A stretch of 64,000 nucleotides of DNA from Croceivirga thetidis. GTDB lineage: Bacteria > Bacteroidota > Bacteroidia > Flavobacteriales > Flavobacteriaceae. Under the pieces are notes generated by a model, which worked only from the letters and a program-made list of their open reading frames with translations, did not search any database and was not told where the DNA came from. Shown here piece after piece: positions 33,205 to 42,800 of the stretch. Positions within the stretch are counted from its first letter, which is position 1. Every line of letters begins with the position of its first letter. The DNA lies in NCBI RefSeq assembly GCF_012272815.1, contig NZ_JAAWWL010000001.1, positions 1,613,146-1,677,145 of the forward strand, read 5' to 3'. The translations under genes and the position numbers were made by a program.

Positions 33205-34506
33205 ATGGGCGGCATTGTAGCCATTGTGGGAAGACCAAATGTTGGAAAGTCAACTTTTTTCAATCGGTTGATTCAAAAAAGGGAGGCAATTGTTGATGCC
33301 GTTAGTGGCGTCACCAGAGATCGACATTATGGTAAAAGTGATTGGAACGGTAAGGAGTTTTCGGTTATCGACACCGGAGGATATGTAGTTGGTAGTGACG
33401 ATATCTTTGAGCAAGAAATCGACAAGCAGGTAGAATTGGCCATTGATGAAGCAGATGCTATAATTTTTATGGTTGATGTGGAGTCTGGTGTTACAGGTAT
33501 GGATGAGGATGTTTCCAATTTGTTGCGCCGAGCAAACAAGCCCACCTTTTTAGCGGTAAACAAAGTGGACAACGCCCAACGGGAAGCAGACGCCACTGAA
33601 TTTTACGCTTTAGGGCTAGGAGAGTATTATTCCATATCAAGTATCAACGGTAGTGGAACAGGTGATTTGTTGGATGCCTTGGTTAAAGAATTGCCTGATG
33701 TTGTTGAAGAGGAAAGTGAACTGCCGAGGTTTGCCGTTGTTGGGCGACCAAATGCGGGCAAATCCTCCTTTATAAATGCCTTAATTGGCGAGGACCGCTA
33801 TATTGTCACCGATATTGCGGGTACTACGCGAGATAGCATAGACACCAAATACAATCGCTTCGGGTTTGAGTTCAATTTGGTAGATACTGCTGGAATTCGT
33901 CGAAAGGCGAAGGTCAAAGAAGACTTGGAATTCTACTCTGTAATGCGTTCGGTTCGTTCCATTGAATATGCAGATGTAGTCTTAGTGATGTTTGATGCCT
34001 CTCGCGGATTCGACGGACAGGTGCAAAATATTTTCTGGTTAGCCCATCGGAATAACAAGGGAATCGTAATTCTGGTCAATAAGTGGGATTTGGTCGAGAA
34101 AGAGACCAATTCGGTTCGGGACTACACCAAAAAAATCAAAGAGGCTTGTGAACCCTTTGTTGATGTGCCTATAATTTTCATTTCGGTCTTGAACAAACAA
34201 CGAATTTTCAAGGCTATTGAAACTGCTGTTGAGGTATATAAAAATCGTTCGCGAAAAATCAAGACTCGTGAGTTGAATGACGTTATGCTCCCGATAATTG
34301 AGCGCAAACCTCCCCCAGCAATTAAGGGTAAATATGTGAAGATCAAGTTCTGTACGCAACTGCCTACCCATTATCCGCAATTTGCTTTTTTCTGTAATCT
34401 ACCCCAATATGTTCGTGATCCCTACAAACGGTTTTTAGAGAATCAGATTCGGGACAAGTTTGATTTTAATGGTGTGCCGATTTCGGTATTTATTCGAAAG
34501 AAATAG
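33205..34506 (+). CDS. der: GTPase Der (EngA)
   Basis: The 433-residue protein has two consecutive GTPase domains, each with a G1 loop (GRPNVGKST near residue 9 and GRPNAGKSS near 180), DTGG / DTAG G3 motifs and NKVD / NKWD G4 motifs, then a KH-like C-terminal domain. Der is needed for 50S ribosomal subunit assembly. Its last 17 bp overlap the convergent AraC-type gene. Confidence 0.96.
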   Translation: MGGIVAIVGRPNVGKSTFFNRLIQKREAIVDAVSGVTRDRHYGKSDWNGKEFSVIDTGGYVVGSDDIFEQEIDKQVELAIDEADAIIFMVDVESGVTGMDEDVSNLLRRANKPTFLAVNKVDNAQREADATEFYALGLGEYYSISSINGSGTGDLLDALVKELPDVVEEESELPRFAVVGRPNAGKSSFINALIGEDRYIVTDIAGTTRDSIDTKYNRFGFEFNLVDTAGIRRKAKVKEDLEFYSVMRSVRSIEYADVVLVMFDASRGFDGQVQNIFWLAHRNNKGIVILVNKWDLVEKETNSVRDYTKKIKEACEPFVDVPIIFISVLNKQRIFKAIETAVEVYKNRSRKIKTRELNDVMLPIIERKPPPAIKGKYVKIKFCTQLPTHYPQFAFFCNLPQYVRDPYKRFLENQIRDKFDFNGVPISVFIRKK

Positions 34507-35608
34507 GGCGAACTTTCTTTTGATATGCGCTGGGGCTGCTGCCCGAAATTTTTTTGAACACTCGGTTAAAAGTAGATTTAGAATTGAATCCAGAATCGAA
34601 AGCAAGACCAAGCAATGAATATTTCTGATAGGCTTCATCTTGCAATAAACCTTTGACATGCTCAACCCGATGTTTGTTCACAAAATCTATAAATGGCAGT
34701 TGCAATCCATTATTTATACACTCTGAGACTTGGCGTTTTGGTAGGTTGAGTTGTTTTGCAAAAGTCTCTAAGCTTAATTCTGGATCTAAATAGTACTTTT
34801 CAGAAATCATCTTTTTTGTAACCCTTTCCAATAGTTTCTGGTCGATTTGTTTAGATTCCTCTCGTATCACTTTTAAAGGCACAGAGCTCAGGCCATGTTT
34901 GATTTTCTGTTGAAAAAGACCACCAACTGCCAAAAACAAGACCAATAAACCCATAGGTAAGGCTAGAACCACCTGATCTGGAAAGTAATGGAAAAATGTG
35001 CGTAAAAAGGCTTCAAATAACCAAGCTATGGAGAGTATTGATATGCCTAAAAACAACTGACGTAGCCAACGTAAATCGAATTTTGAAATTTCTGAAAATT
35101 CATTGCTTATCATATCCTGGTAACGACGAACTAACCTGTAAGAGAGATAGGTGTATACAAGTAATGAGACCAGTGATAGATTAAATTCCAAGTTATAGGT
35201 AAACGGTTCGTGAACCTCCATCCAAAACCATCTGCGGAAAGCATAGTCGTTCAACCGAAGAAACACATACAGTGCAAACTGTAGAAATACCGGTATAAAA
35301 TGTAGCCAATCGCTCCGCTCAAAGGAGAATTTTTTTAGCACTAATGATTTGGAGTATAAGTATAGAAGAGGTCCAAACCCTAAGGAAAAATAAATGGGTA
35401 AAAAGTAGAAATTAGGGTTTTGCCGATAGATACCTGCATATGAGAAGAAGGCATCGCAAAGCCAAAAAGAAAACGCCAGAACCATAAGCCCCAAGTACCT
35501 TTTTGCTTGTGCTCTTTTGCCGTTTGCCAATAAAAGAATAGCGGCAAAAATGCCCTGGGAAATAATCATACCCAATACAACAACCGATAAGTTGAACTCT
35601 ATTTTCAC
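34490..35608 (-). CDS. AraC-family regulator with N-terminal membrane domain
   Basis: The 372-residue product has about seven hydrophobic helices in the first 235 residues and an AraC-type helix-turn-helix pair at the C-terminus (about 265-368, with [27 protein letters not shown] seen as the second HTH, given here only by its ends). Membrane-bound AraC proteins are common in flavobacteria and sense unknown signals. It overlaps the upstream YceI gene by 4 bp (ATGA type), so it is coexpressed with it, and overlaps der tail to tail by 17 bp. Confidence 0.85.
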   Translation of the reverse strand: MKIEFNLSVVVLGMIISQGIFAAILLLANGKRAQAKRYLGLMVLAFSFWLCDAFFSYAGIYRQNPNFYFLPIYFSLGFGPLLYLYSKSLVLKKFSFERSDWLHFIPVFLQFALYVFLRLNDYAFRRWFWMEVHEPFTYNLEFNLSLVSLLVYTYLSYRLVRRYQDMISNEFSEISKFDLRWLRQLFLGISILSIAWLFEAFLRTFFHYFPDQVVLALPMGLLVLFLAVGGLFQQKIKHGLSSVPLKVIREESKQIDQKLLERVTKKMISEKYYLDPELSLETFAKQLNLPKRQVSECINNGLQLPFIDFVNKHRVEHVKGLLQDEAYQKYSLLGLAFDSGFNSKSTFNRVFKKISGSSPSAYQKKVRPISFE

Positions 35609-36144
35609 TTTAAAACCAAATTGAAAGCAACTGTGAATTTGTCTTTGATAGCCTGTGAGCCTAAGTTCTTAAAAAAACTGTTTGAATTGTAGTTGATTCC
35701 GAATTTGGTTCTATCAATTTCGGTCTTGCCGCTGATAATCATACCTGACTCGCTTTTTTTAGTATTACAGGGCACGCTAATTTTATTAGTAACACCCCGC
35801 ATGGTCAATTGGCCAATTAGATGGGTTTCGCTTATCTGTTCAATGGTGAAAATTGCGGTCTTGTGTTTACGCACATAAAAGAAGTCCTCACTTTTTAAAT
35901 GCTCGATCAATTGTTGGTTGTCGTGGGCCATGGTGGTCATATCAAACACAATTTCACCCTTGATGGGGTTGCCGAATTGGTCCAATTCAAAAGATGCATT
36001 TTTAATGTTCAGGGTACCATTAAGGGAATATCCACCGATAGCTCCGTAGCCTGTCCAATCTACCGAATGGTCGATAAGCGTAAGGTTTTCGGTTTGTGCA
36101 AATAAAGTTACTGTTGTTACTAAAAAAATGATTAGAGTTTTCAT
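35605..36144 (-). CDS. YceI-family periplasmic protein
   Basis: The 179-residue protein has a signal peptide (LFAQ) and the YceI lipocalin-like fold: VDWTGYGAIGGYSLNGTLNI, the H-L-K-S-E-D-F-F block near residue 85 and GQLTMRGVTNKISVP. Family members bind long-chain isoprenoids or similar lipids. It lies 7 bp after the next gene upstream (36152-36649) and overlaps the AraC gene, forming a three-gene leftward unit. Confidence 0.87.
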   Translation of the reverse strand: MKTLIIFLVTTVTLFAQTENLTLIDHSVDWTGYGAIGGYSLNGTLNIKNASFELDQFGNPIKGEIVFDMTTMAHDNQQLIEHLKSEDFFYVRKHKTAIFTIEQISETHLIGQLTMRGVTNKISVPCNTKKSESGMIISGKTEIDRTKFGINYNSNSFFKNLGSQAIKDKFTVAFNLVLK

Positions 36145-36151
36145 ATCGCAA

Positions 36152-36649
36152 TTAGTTTTGGGATTGTAATTCAGCTTCAGTTTCGATAATGCCTATACCT
36201 TTGTAAATCGTTCCAGAAGGGTCTTTGGCCAAAACGTACCAAAGAGCATCACCCGCAAAAAGATCGTTGCCAAAGCGGGTATTTTTCTCAAAGCAATAGC
36301 TTTCTTTTTTCAACTTCTTGTCAAGAATACTAAAGGCCTTTTTAGCTTCCTTTTTTGAAAATTTCATATTGGGTAGCCATCCTTTTTCCTTTATCCAGAT
36401 AAAACTACCCGCCTCAATGATTTGAAGATTATCCAGTATGGGAATGATACAGGTATCATGCTCCCATTTGTATTTGGCTTCATCGGGTTTATTTGTTAGT
36501 ACTGGATAATTGGGGCTTGGGGTGTGGTAGAGTATGAGTCCAGTGCTGATTCCTCTTAATTGTTCGGGATAAATTCTTGAACGGTCTATCCAAGCTTCTT
36601 GAGCATAAAGGCTATGAGTCGTGATTAAAAAAATAATTAGGTATTTCAT
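36152..36649 (-). CDS. Hypothetical secreted protein
   Basis: I start at the ATG at 36649, where a signal peptide begins (MKYLIIFLITTHSLYAQ); an upstream GTG would only add an antisense stretch of the peroxidase gene. The product is 165 residues, with four to five hydrophobic strands and a fairly basic middle (KFSKKEAKKAF). I recognise no family. First gene of the leftward YceI-AraC unit. Confidence 0.65.
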   Translation of the reverse strand: MKYLIIFLITTHSLYAQEAWIDRSRIYPEQLRGISTGLILYHTPSPNYPVLTNKPDEAKYKWEHDTCIIPILDNLQIIEAGSFIWIKEKGWLPNMKFSKKEAKKAFSILDKKLKKESYCFEKNTRFGNDLFAGDALWYVLAKDPSGTIYKGIGIIETEAELQSQN

Positions 36650-36782
36650 ACTATTGAATTTTGGACAAATTTGCTTCTCAAAATGATGCCAATCGACCCA
36701 AAACAGGTATTGGGTCGTATTTCGATACCTTATTGACTCATGGGTTAGTGGGTGAAAGATGCTACCTTTGAAAAAAGAGCAT

Positions 36783-37265
36783 ATGGAAACGCAGACCACT
36801 TCATTTTACGATATATCATTAAAGGCCTTGGATGGTTCAGACTTGAACCTTGCTGATTTTAAAGGAAAGCACCTGTTATTTGTAAACGTCGCTTCAAAAT
36901 GTGGGTTTACCCCGCAATACAAAGAGCTGCAAAAATTAAGCGATATGTATACTGATAATTTAGTGGTCATTGGTTGCCCTTGTAACCAATTTGGGGGTCA
37001 GGAACCTGGTGATGCAAATCAAATTCAAGGTTTTTGTGAGCTAAACTTCGGGGTTACCTTTCCCTTAACCGAAAAATTGGATGCCAAAGGAAGTAACCTA
37101 CACCCGTTATACAAATGGTTGACATCAAAAGAATTGAATGGTAAGAAAAACTCAAGCGTAAAATGGAATTTTCAAAAGTATCTGGTAAGCCCGGAAGGGG
37201 AGCTTATTGACTATTATTATTCGATAACCAAGCCATCAAGTAAAAAAATCACAAAGCATCTTTAA
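36783..37265 (+). CDS. Glutathione peroxidase-family thiol peroxidase
   Basis: I choose the ATG at 36783 (160 residues) because a -7-like TACCTTTG lies at 36763-36770, which would place the in-frame ATG at 36759 upstream of the transcript. The catalytic set is visible: Cys in VASKCGFTPQY, Gln in CNQFGGQEPG and Trp/Asn in VKWNFQKYLV. It reduces hydroperoxides, probably with thioredoxin, in the cytoplasm (no signal peptide). Confidence 0.9.
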   Translation: METQTTSFYDISLKALDGSDLNLADFKGKHLLFVNVASKCGFTPQYKELQKLSDMYTDNLVVIGCPCNQFGGQEPGDANQIQGFCELNFGVTFPLTEKLDAKGSNLHPLYKWLTSKELNGKKNSSVKWNFQKYLVSPEGELIDYYYSITKPSSKKITKHL

Positions 37266-37277
37266 TTACGGGCATAA

Positions 37278-39638
37278 TTACTCCGAAGCCAACCCAACTT
37301 TAATCCTCTGCTCCAATCGATTGCCTTTTTCATCAATAACCGAAAGCAGGTAATCCCCGGGTTCAGGGGTAAAAGCCAATTCGTGAAATTCATTGGTAGT
37401 TCCGATAAATTGGTCATCGAGATACCAAAATATCACAGTTGTCGGTTGTTGATGTGCCAATTTAAAAACAACTTCACCGACTCCTCCACCAAATTCTCTC
37501 GGTAATAGAATGGTTTCGTTCTTTTCAGGAAAGATAAACTGCATTAAAGGATTCAATTCGGTCTGGCATCCAGGTAAAAATGAAGGAGTTTCCCGATACT
37601 CAGGATGTTTTTTACCGTAATAATAGGCCAGAACAGGGGGTAAGGTGAACCAACTTTTTTGATGGATTTGCTCCAATGGATAACATTCAGCAGTAACCTG
37701 ATAACGTTCTGAAGAGTCCAATTGCAATAGGCTATGATATGGACAGGGTTTAGTTTGAACCCCTTTTTTAGGCACCCATTCGGATATGACGTTTTCGCAA
37801 TCAGGCGTTGCCAGAAATCCGCTTTCCGCGCAGTTTTTGACTTCGATTAATTCATCATAGGGGCTATCAAACCAACCACTATTGGGCAAGCGTTCCAATA
37901 CATCAAATAGCAGAGGAGCCGCAGCTTCTAATCCTGTTAGGCCAGGTCTTCCTTCGCCATCGGCATTACCGGCCCATACACCAATCGCATATTTTGGGGT
38001 CACGCCTACGGCCCAGGCATCTTTAAAACCAAAACTGGTGCCTGTTTTCCAAGCCAAAGGTTGCGACTCATTAAAAAATGACCAATTTTCTTGACCTGTA
38101 GGCCGGTTCACTTTTTTGAGCGATTCAAAGACATTATATACCGCTCCTGCATTCAAAACTGGGGCTTGTTGCAGTTTCTTTTCATCTCTAGGCGATTCTA
38201 TTAAAAAGCTTGCTGGTTCAAAAGTGGAATCCGAATATTCACTTGATGTTTGGTTAAAGAAATTCAAAGTTCTGGCCATTCCCGCATAAGCATTGGTCAA
38301 TTGCCATAACGAGGATTCGGCACCCCCAAGAATCATGGATAAGCCATAATGACTAGCGGGTTTATCCAAAGAAGTAATTCCGGTTTCTGGAAGGAGTTTA
38401 TAAAACTTTTCCAATCCATAGTTTCGTAATAACCGAACTGACGGAACATTCAACGAACGCGATAAAGCGATATCAACAGGGACCGCACCATCATAACCGC
38501 CATCAAAGTTTTCAGGCGTGTACCCATTAATTACGGTTGGAATGTCTTCAACCAAGGTTCGGGGGAGTACGATTCCATCTTGCAGGGCAGCGGTAAACAA
38601 GAGTGGTTTTAAAACGCTTCCCGTACTTCGATTTCGTTGAATAATATCGACAAAGGGGTCGTGTTCTTCTTCTGTTTGGGCATTCCCGACATAGGCTAAA
38701 ACATTGCGATTTTCAATATCCAAAACCAATACTGCCAAGTTATGGATTTGGTTTTGTTGTAAGGTTAAATGATGATTGGCCACCAGCCGATTACACTGCT
38801 GTTGTAGATTGAAATCGATACTGGTTTTCCACCGTTTCGACCGCTGTTCTTTTCGTAACAACTCTACCAAATGGGGTGAGGTTTCGGGCAACCGCAATGG
38901 TTTTTTTGGCAAGGGTTCCTCCAACGCCAGTTCATAGGCTATGGAATCCAAAACCGCATTATCGAGCAGTTTTTTAAGCAAGCGATTTCGTTTTTGTCGG
39001 AGCTGTTCGTCTTTTGTTCCAGGAAAAATGAGGGAGGGGGCATTGGGCAACACCGCTAAAGCCGTAGTTTGGCCCCAACTCAATTTATGGGCTGGAACCC
39101 CAAAATAACGCCAGGAAGCGGCATCGAGGCCTACTACATTGCCCCCAAATGGTGCGTGGGAGGCATAAAGATTCAATATCTCCGCTTTCGAATACTTGGC
39201 TTCGAGACGTGTCGCCATACATAACTCTACCAATTTTTCACCATAGGTCCGTTTCTTGTTTTGGCGACTAAGACGGATTACTTGTTGTGTCAAGGTACTG
39301 CCACCACGTCGGCTATCAGTAGTGATATTACTCCATAGTGCCTTGGCGATGGAAATCGGATTAAACCCTGGATGTTGGTAAAAATGTTCATCCTCAAAAT
39401 ACCGAATACTGGCCTCAAACTTTTTAGGTACGGAGTCCAATGGGGGAAATCGCCATTGTCCATCATCGGCAATTCGAGCCCCAAGTAAAATCCCTTCTTT
39501 ACTTTCAACTACTGTGGCATAGTCTGAATCAAAAAGTTGTCTAGGGAGGCAGAATAACCAGACTAGAAAGAGGCTTAAAACAATCAATAATTTGATTCGA
39601 TGATGATTCCAGATAATATGTAGCCTTCTTTGAATCAA
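37278..39638 (-). CDS. pbpC: Penicillin-binding protein 1C (PbpC)
   Basis: The 786-residue bifunctional enzyme has an N-terminal membrane anchor (about 14-31), a GT51 glycosyltransferase domain (EDEHFYQHPGFNP and RRGGSTLTQQV), a transpeptidase domain with SxxK (STGSVLKPL), SLN and KTGTSFG, and a C-terminal BiPBP_C domain. It builds peptidoglycan in the periplasm. The start must be the TTG at 39638: an in-frame TAA lies two codons upstream and no Met follows for a long way. It pairs with the alpha-2-macroglobulin gene, as in many Gram-negative bacteria. Confidence 0.93.
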   Translation of the reverse strand: MIQRRLHIIWNHHRIKLLIVLSLFLVWLFCLPRQLFDSDYATVVESKEGILLGARIADDGQWRFPPLDSVPKKFEASIRYFEDEHFYQHPGFNPISIAKALWSNITTDSRRGGSTLTQQVIRLSRQNKKRTYGEKLVELCMATRLEAKYSKAEILNLYASHAPFGGNVVGLDAASWRYFGVPAHKLSWGQTTALAVLPNAPSLIFPGTKDEQLRQKRNRLLKKLLDNAVLDSIAYELALEEPLPKKPLRLPETSPHLVELLRKEQRSKRWKTSIDFNLQQQCNRLVANHHLTLQQNQIHNLAVLVLDIENRNVLAYVGNAQTEEEHDPFVDIIQRNRSTGSVLKPLLFTAALQDGIVLPRTLVEDIPTVINGYTPENFDGGYDGAVPVDIALSRSLNVPSVRLLRNYGLEKFYKLLPETGITSLDKPASHYGLSMILGGAESSLWQLTNAYAGMARTLNFFNQTSSEYSDSTFEPASFLIESPRDEKKLQQAPVLNAGAVYNVFESLKKVNRPTGQENWSFFNESQPLAWKTGTSFGFKDAWAVGVTPKYAIGVWAGNADGEGRPGLTGLEAAAPLLFDVLERLPNSGWFDSPYDELIEVKNCAESGFLATPDCENVISEWVPKKGVQTKPCPYHSLLQLDSSERYQVTAECYPLEQIHQKSWFTLPPVLAYYYGKKHPEYRETPSFLPGCQTELNPLMQFIFPEKNETILLPREFGGGVGEVVFKLAHQQPTTVIFWYLDDQFIGTTNEFHELAFTPEPGDYLLSVIDEKGNRLEQRIKVGLASE

Positions 39639-39664
39639 ACTTTAGTTCCGATTAGGAAAATATT

Positions 39665-39799
39665 TCAATTATTTTTTCTTCGGGTGTCTTCGTTGAAACT
39701 CATCCCATTTCTTTTCCGCTTCTTATTTGCAGAAATCATCCCAGATATTGCAGCTATCACTGCAGGAAGAAATAAAAGAATGAATATCCAGAACAACAT
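39665..39799 (-). CDS. Small membrane protein between the A2M and pbpC genes
   Basis: A 44-codon frame on the minus strand begins with MLFWIFILLFLPAVIAAI, a single hydrophobic helix, followed by a highly basic tail (KKRKRNG and RRKNN). It lies between the A2M stop (39823) and the pbpC start (39638) in the same direction. The shape of one helix plus positive cytoplasmic tail fits a small membrane protein, possibly an accessory of PbpC. No homology is known to me. Confidence 0.4.
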   Translation of the reverse strand: MLFWIFILLFLPAVIAAISGMISANKKRKRNGMSFNEDTRRKNN

Positions 39800-39822
39800 C
39801 TAAATGTTTTTCAAAAGATTTT

Positions 39823-42800
39823 TCATTTGGATACTGTAATCCATTCTCCCTTGGTTCGTGCAAAATAATCGTTGTTATACATGGCTTCTGCTTGTGCTCC
39901 AGGTAGATAATAGTCGCCCATATAGGAAGCATTCAACTTGATAGTGAAGGTTTTGGTTTTTCGACCATCCAAATCAAAATAGTACTGCACACGGTCATCC
40001 CGAATGTCTACATAATCTGCTTTTGTGCTATTAGGGGTGCCCAAGTCAGTAAAACTGGTATTCACAATTTCCCAACCACTTGGGAATAGTTGTGTCAATG
40101 CGATATTGTTCACATAATCTGCAGTGGAATTATAAACGGATATCTGCGCAGTGATTTCCGTGCCCTGCATCAGGTTGCTCACATCCATTGATTTTCCCGT
40201 TCCATCTAGAAACTTAGCTGTGACTTGAAGCCCTCTAGATTCAGCCAATTCTTCTCCCAAAGGCAGTTTTCCGTATTGAACAAGGTTTACATAGACCAAG
40301 TTATTCTGATTGTTTTTCAAGCTAACTGAATTGTTACCCATTTGTGTTTGTAGTTCCCGTTGTACGATTGCTTTTTGGGTTTCGATATTGGTGCCATCCA
40401 ATTGTACTTTTATGGCTTTGCCACCATTTTTTGCCACCATTTTTGACAGCGCCAAAAGGGCATAGGCCGTTTCTTGGGTGCTGAACCATCTGCTGGAATT
40501 CAAACTTTTCGCCAGACCTTGGGCCAATTCGCTTTGCTTGCTGTCACCTAAAATGACCATGGTCTCCAAGGCCATAGCACGGTTACGAAAAACGGAGCCA
40601 TACGAATGGTAATCGTAACGGTACGGCCTGAAATCAATATTGGCTTTACCAGCCAACGATTTGGCTATTTGTTCTTTACCCGTTAATGCATAAGCCGCGG
40701 CCAATCGCCATTTGGCATTGTTGCTTAATTTCTTTGCCTCACGTAGACGGTTCATGGCGGAAAGCTCTGGTTCACCCGCAAGGGCCAAAGTATACAAGCG
40801 ATACGCTTGAGCCAAATCACTGTTGTAGGAAGTCTGCTGGTTGCTCCACTGACGTGCCATTTTTTTCTGATAGCGCAACCAATTGCTCATAAAGGTCAGT
40901 GGTAGGGCAAAGCCTTTCTTTTTTGCTTCGAGCATAAAATGTCCGGCATAGCTGGTACCCCAATCATCTACGTAGTACGCTCCTGGCCAATACCCAAGGC
41001 CACCTTCAGGTAGTTGTCGGTCTCCTAATTTTCGAATTGCAGCTTTGACATTGTTTTCAAGCTCCTTTTTCTTGTCAAAAGTGATGTCCAAAATATCGGA
41101 CAAATACAATTGAGGAAAAACTGCTGAAGTAGTTTGCTCAACACAACCATGTGGATAACGAATGAGATACCCCAATCGTTTTTCGAGGTTCATCGGTGGT
41201 AAGGTAGAAAACTCCAAAATCGCGGCGTTATTACCTGCCGTTCCAAAAGTTTCAAAAGGAATGTCCAACGAAGCATTGGGTTGCAACTCTTGTAGGGTTA
41301 TTTTTGATGAAATCGGATTTGGATTCTCTACATCCAATTCTATTTCGTAACTCGCCTTTTCACCTGCACCTGATGCATTCACTTTTATTTTCTGGATGGA
41401 CGGATTCGGCAGCACTTCAAAATCAAAATAGACCATTTGCTCTCCCACAGACGCAAATTGAAGACTTTGGCTGGTTGGTCCAAGGGGTTTTATACCATCC
41501 CCAGTTTGAATGCTGATTTTGGCATTTTTAACTTTTTTCTCCATGGCAAATACGGTCACGGGTATGGTGACTTTTTCACCAGGAGATAACTTTCTAGGAA
41601 TCGAAGCCAAAACCATCAAAGGTTTGCGTACGGGAACACTTTTATCCGCATGGCCATAAGCGCTATTGGCATTGCCAGCAACAACCATGGTTTTTACGGC
41701 ACCTACATAGTTGGGCATATCCAACTCATGGGTAGCGGTTTGCCCAGCTTTTAATTCAAATGGGCCCAAATAGGTGACCACTGGTTTAAAACGTTGCGCT
41801 TTTCTGTTTTTTGCACCAGCAGCAGCGTCACCACCACCGACAGCATAAATGTTCCCCACACTAACTGAATAGGACCCCATGACATCATCAAAAATGTCAA
41901 AGGTCTTGACGCCCAAAGCTTGTTTGGCATAAAACTCAGCATGAATATCTGGGGTGGTGTAGCGGGTTAAATCCAACAGTCCTTCATCAACAACAGCCAA
42001 GGAGTAGGTCATCGGCTTATTATTGGTTTCGGACACCTTTACGGTGTAGCTTTCCTCGGGTTTCAGGACATCAGGCATGCTCAATTTTGGTTTCAAAACT
42101 GTTTCTGGGTTTTCAACCAAGATGGGAACAATGCCGTACAAACGTATGGGGAGGTCGTTATCGACACTTCCATGTGGCTGTAGCAAAGAGATATTTACAA
42201 ATACATTGGGCGCCATTTCAGGGGAGATGGGGATATTGACTTTGGTCTCCTTACTTTGGGTGTCCACCCATTTGGTATACAGTACTTCGCTACCATTCTC
42301 AATACTGACCAAAGCATTTCCGCCTTGGGAAGAAGGGAAGGTAATTACCGCTTCTTCATTGGTTTGATATTGCTCTTTGTCGGTTGCGAACAAAAGAATT
42401 TTGGCACTTTCACTATCGCCATCAGCAGGGCGGTTCCACCAATCTTTGTAGAAATAGGTGGTCATGCCGGTTGCATGCCCCGAGGCTTCATCTATAATTC
42501 GAATCAGATAACGCCCACCTTCATTTTCAGGTACGGTAAGGTCAAAAGTGGCCTTACCATTGCTTCCAGTGGTTACCGAAAACGACTGCATGGGTCGATG
42601 AACTTGACTATTCTCGTATCGTGAGAGATTGTCGTAGCCTCGATTCCACCACCATCGCCATTCAATTTTAAACAGTTTGATTTCCAATTTTCGATTGCCA
42701 CTTGCTTTACCTTTGGTGTCTACTGAAACTACATCAAAATTGGTCTTTGAACCGGTCGGGTACGAACCCCAACGGTCAGGCTCTGGAGCCTGAAGGCCTG

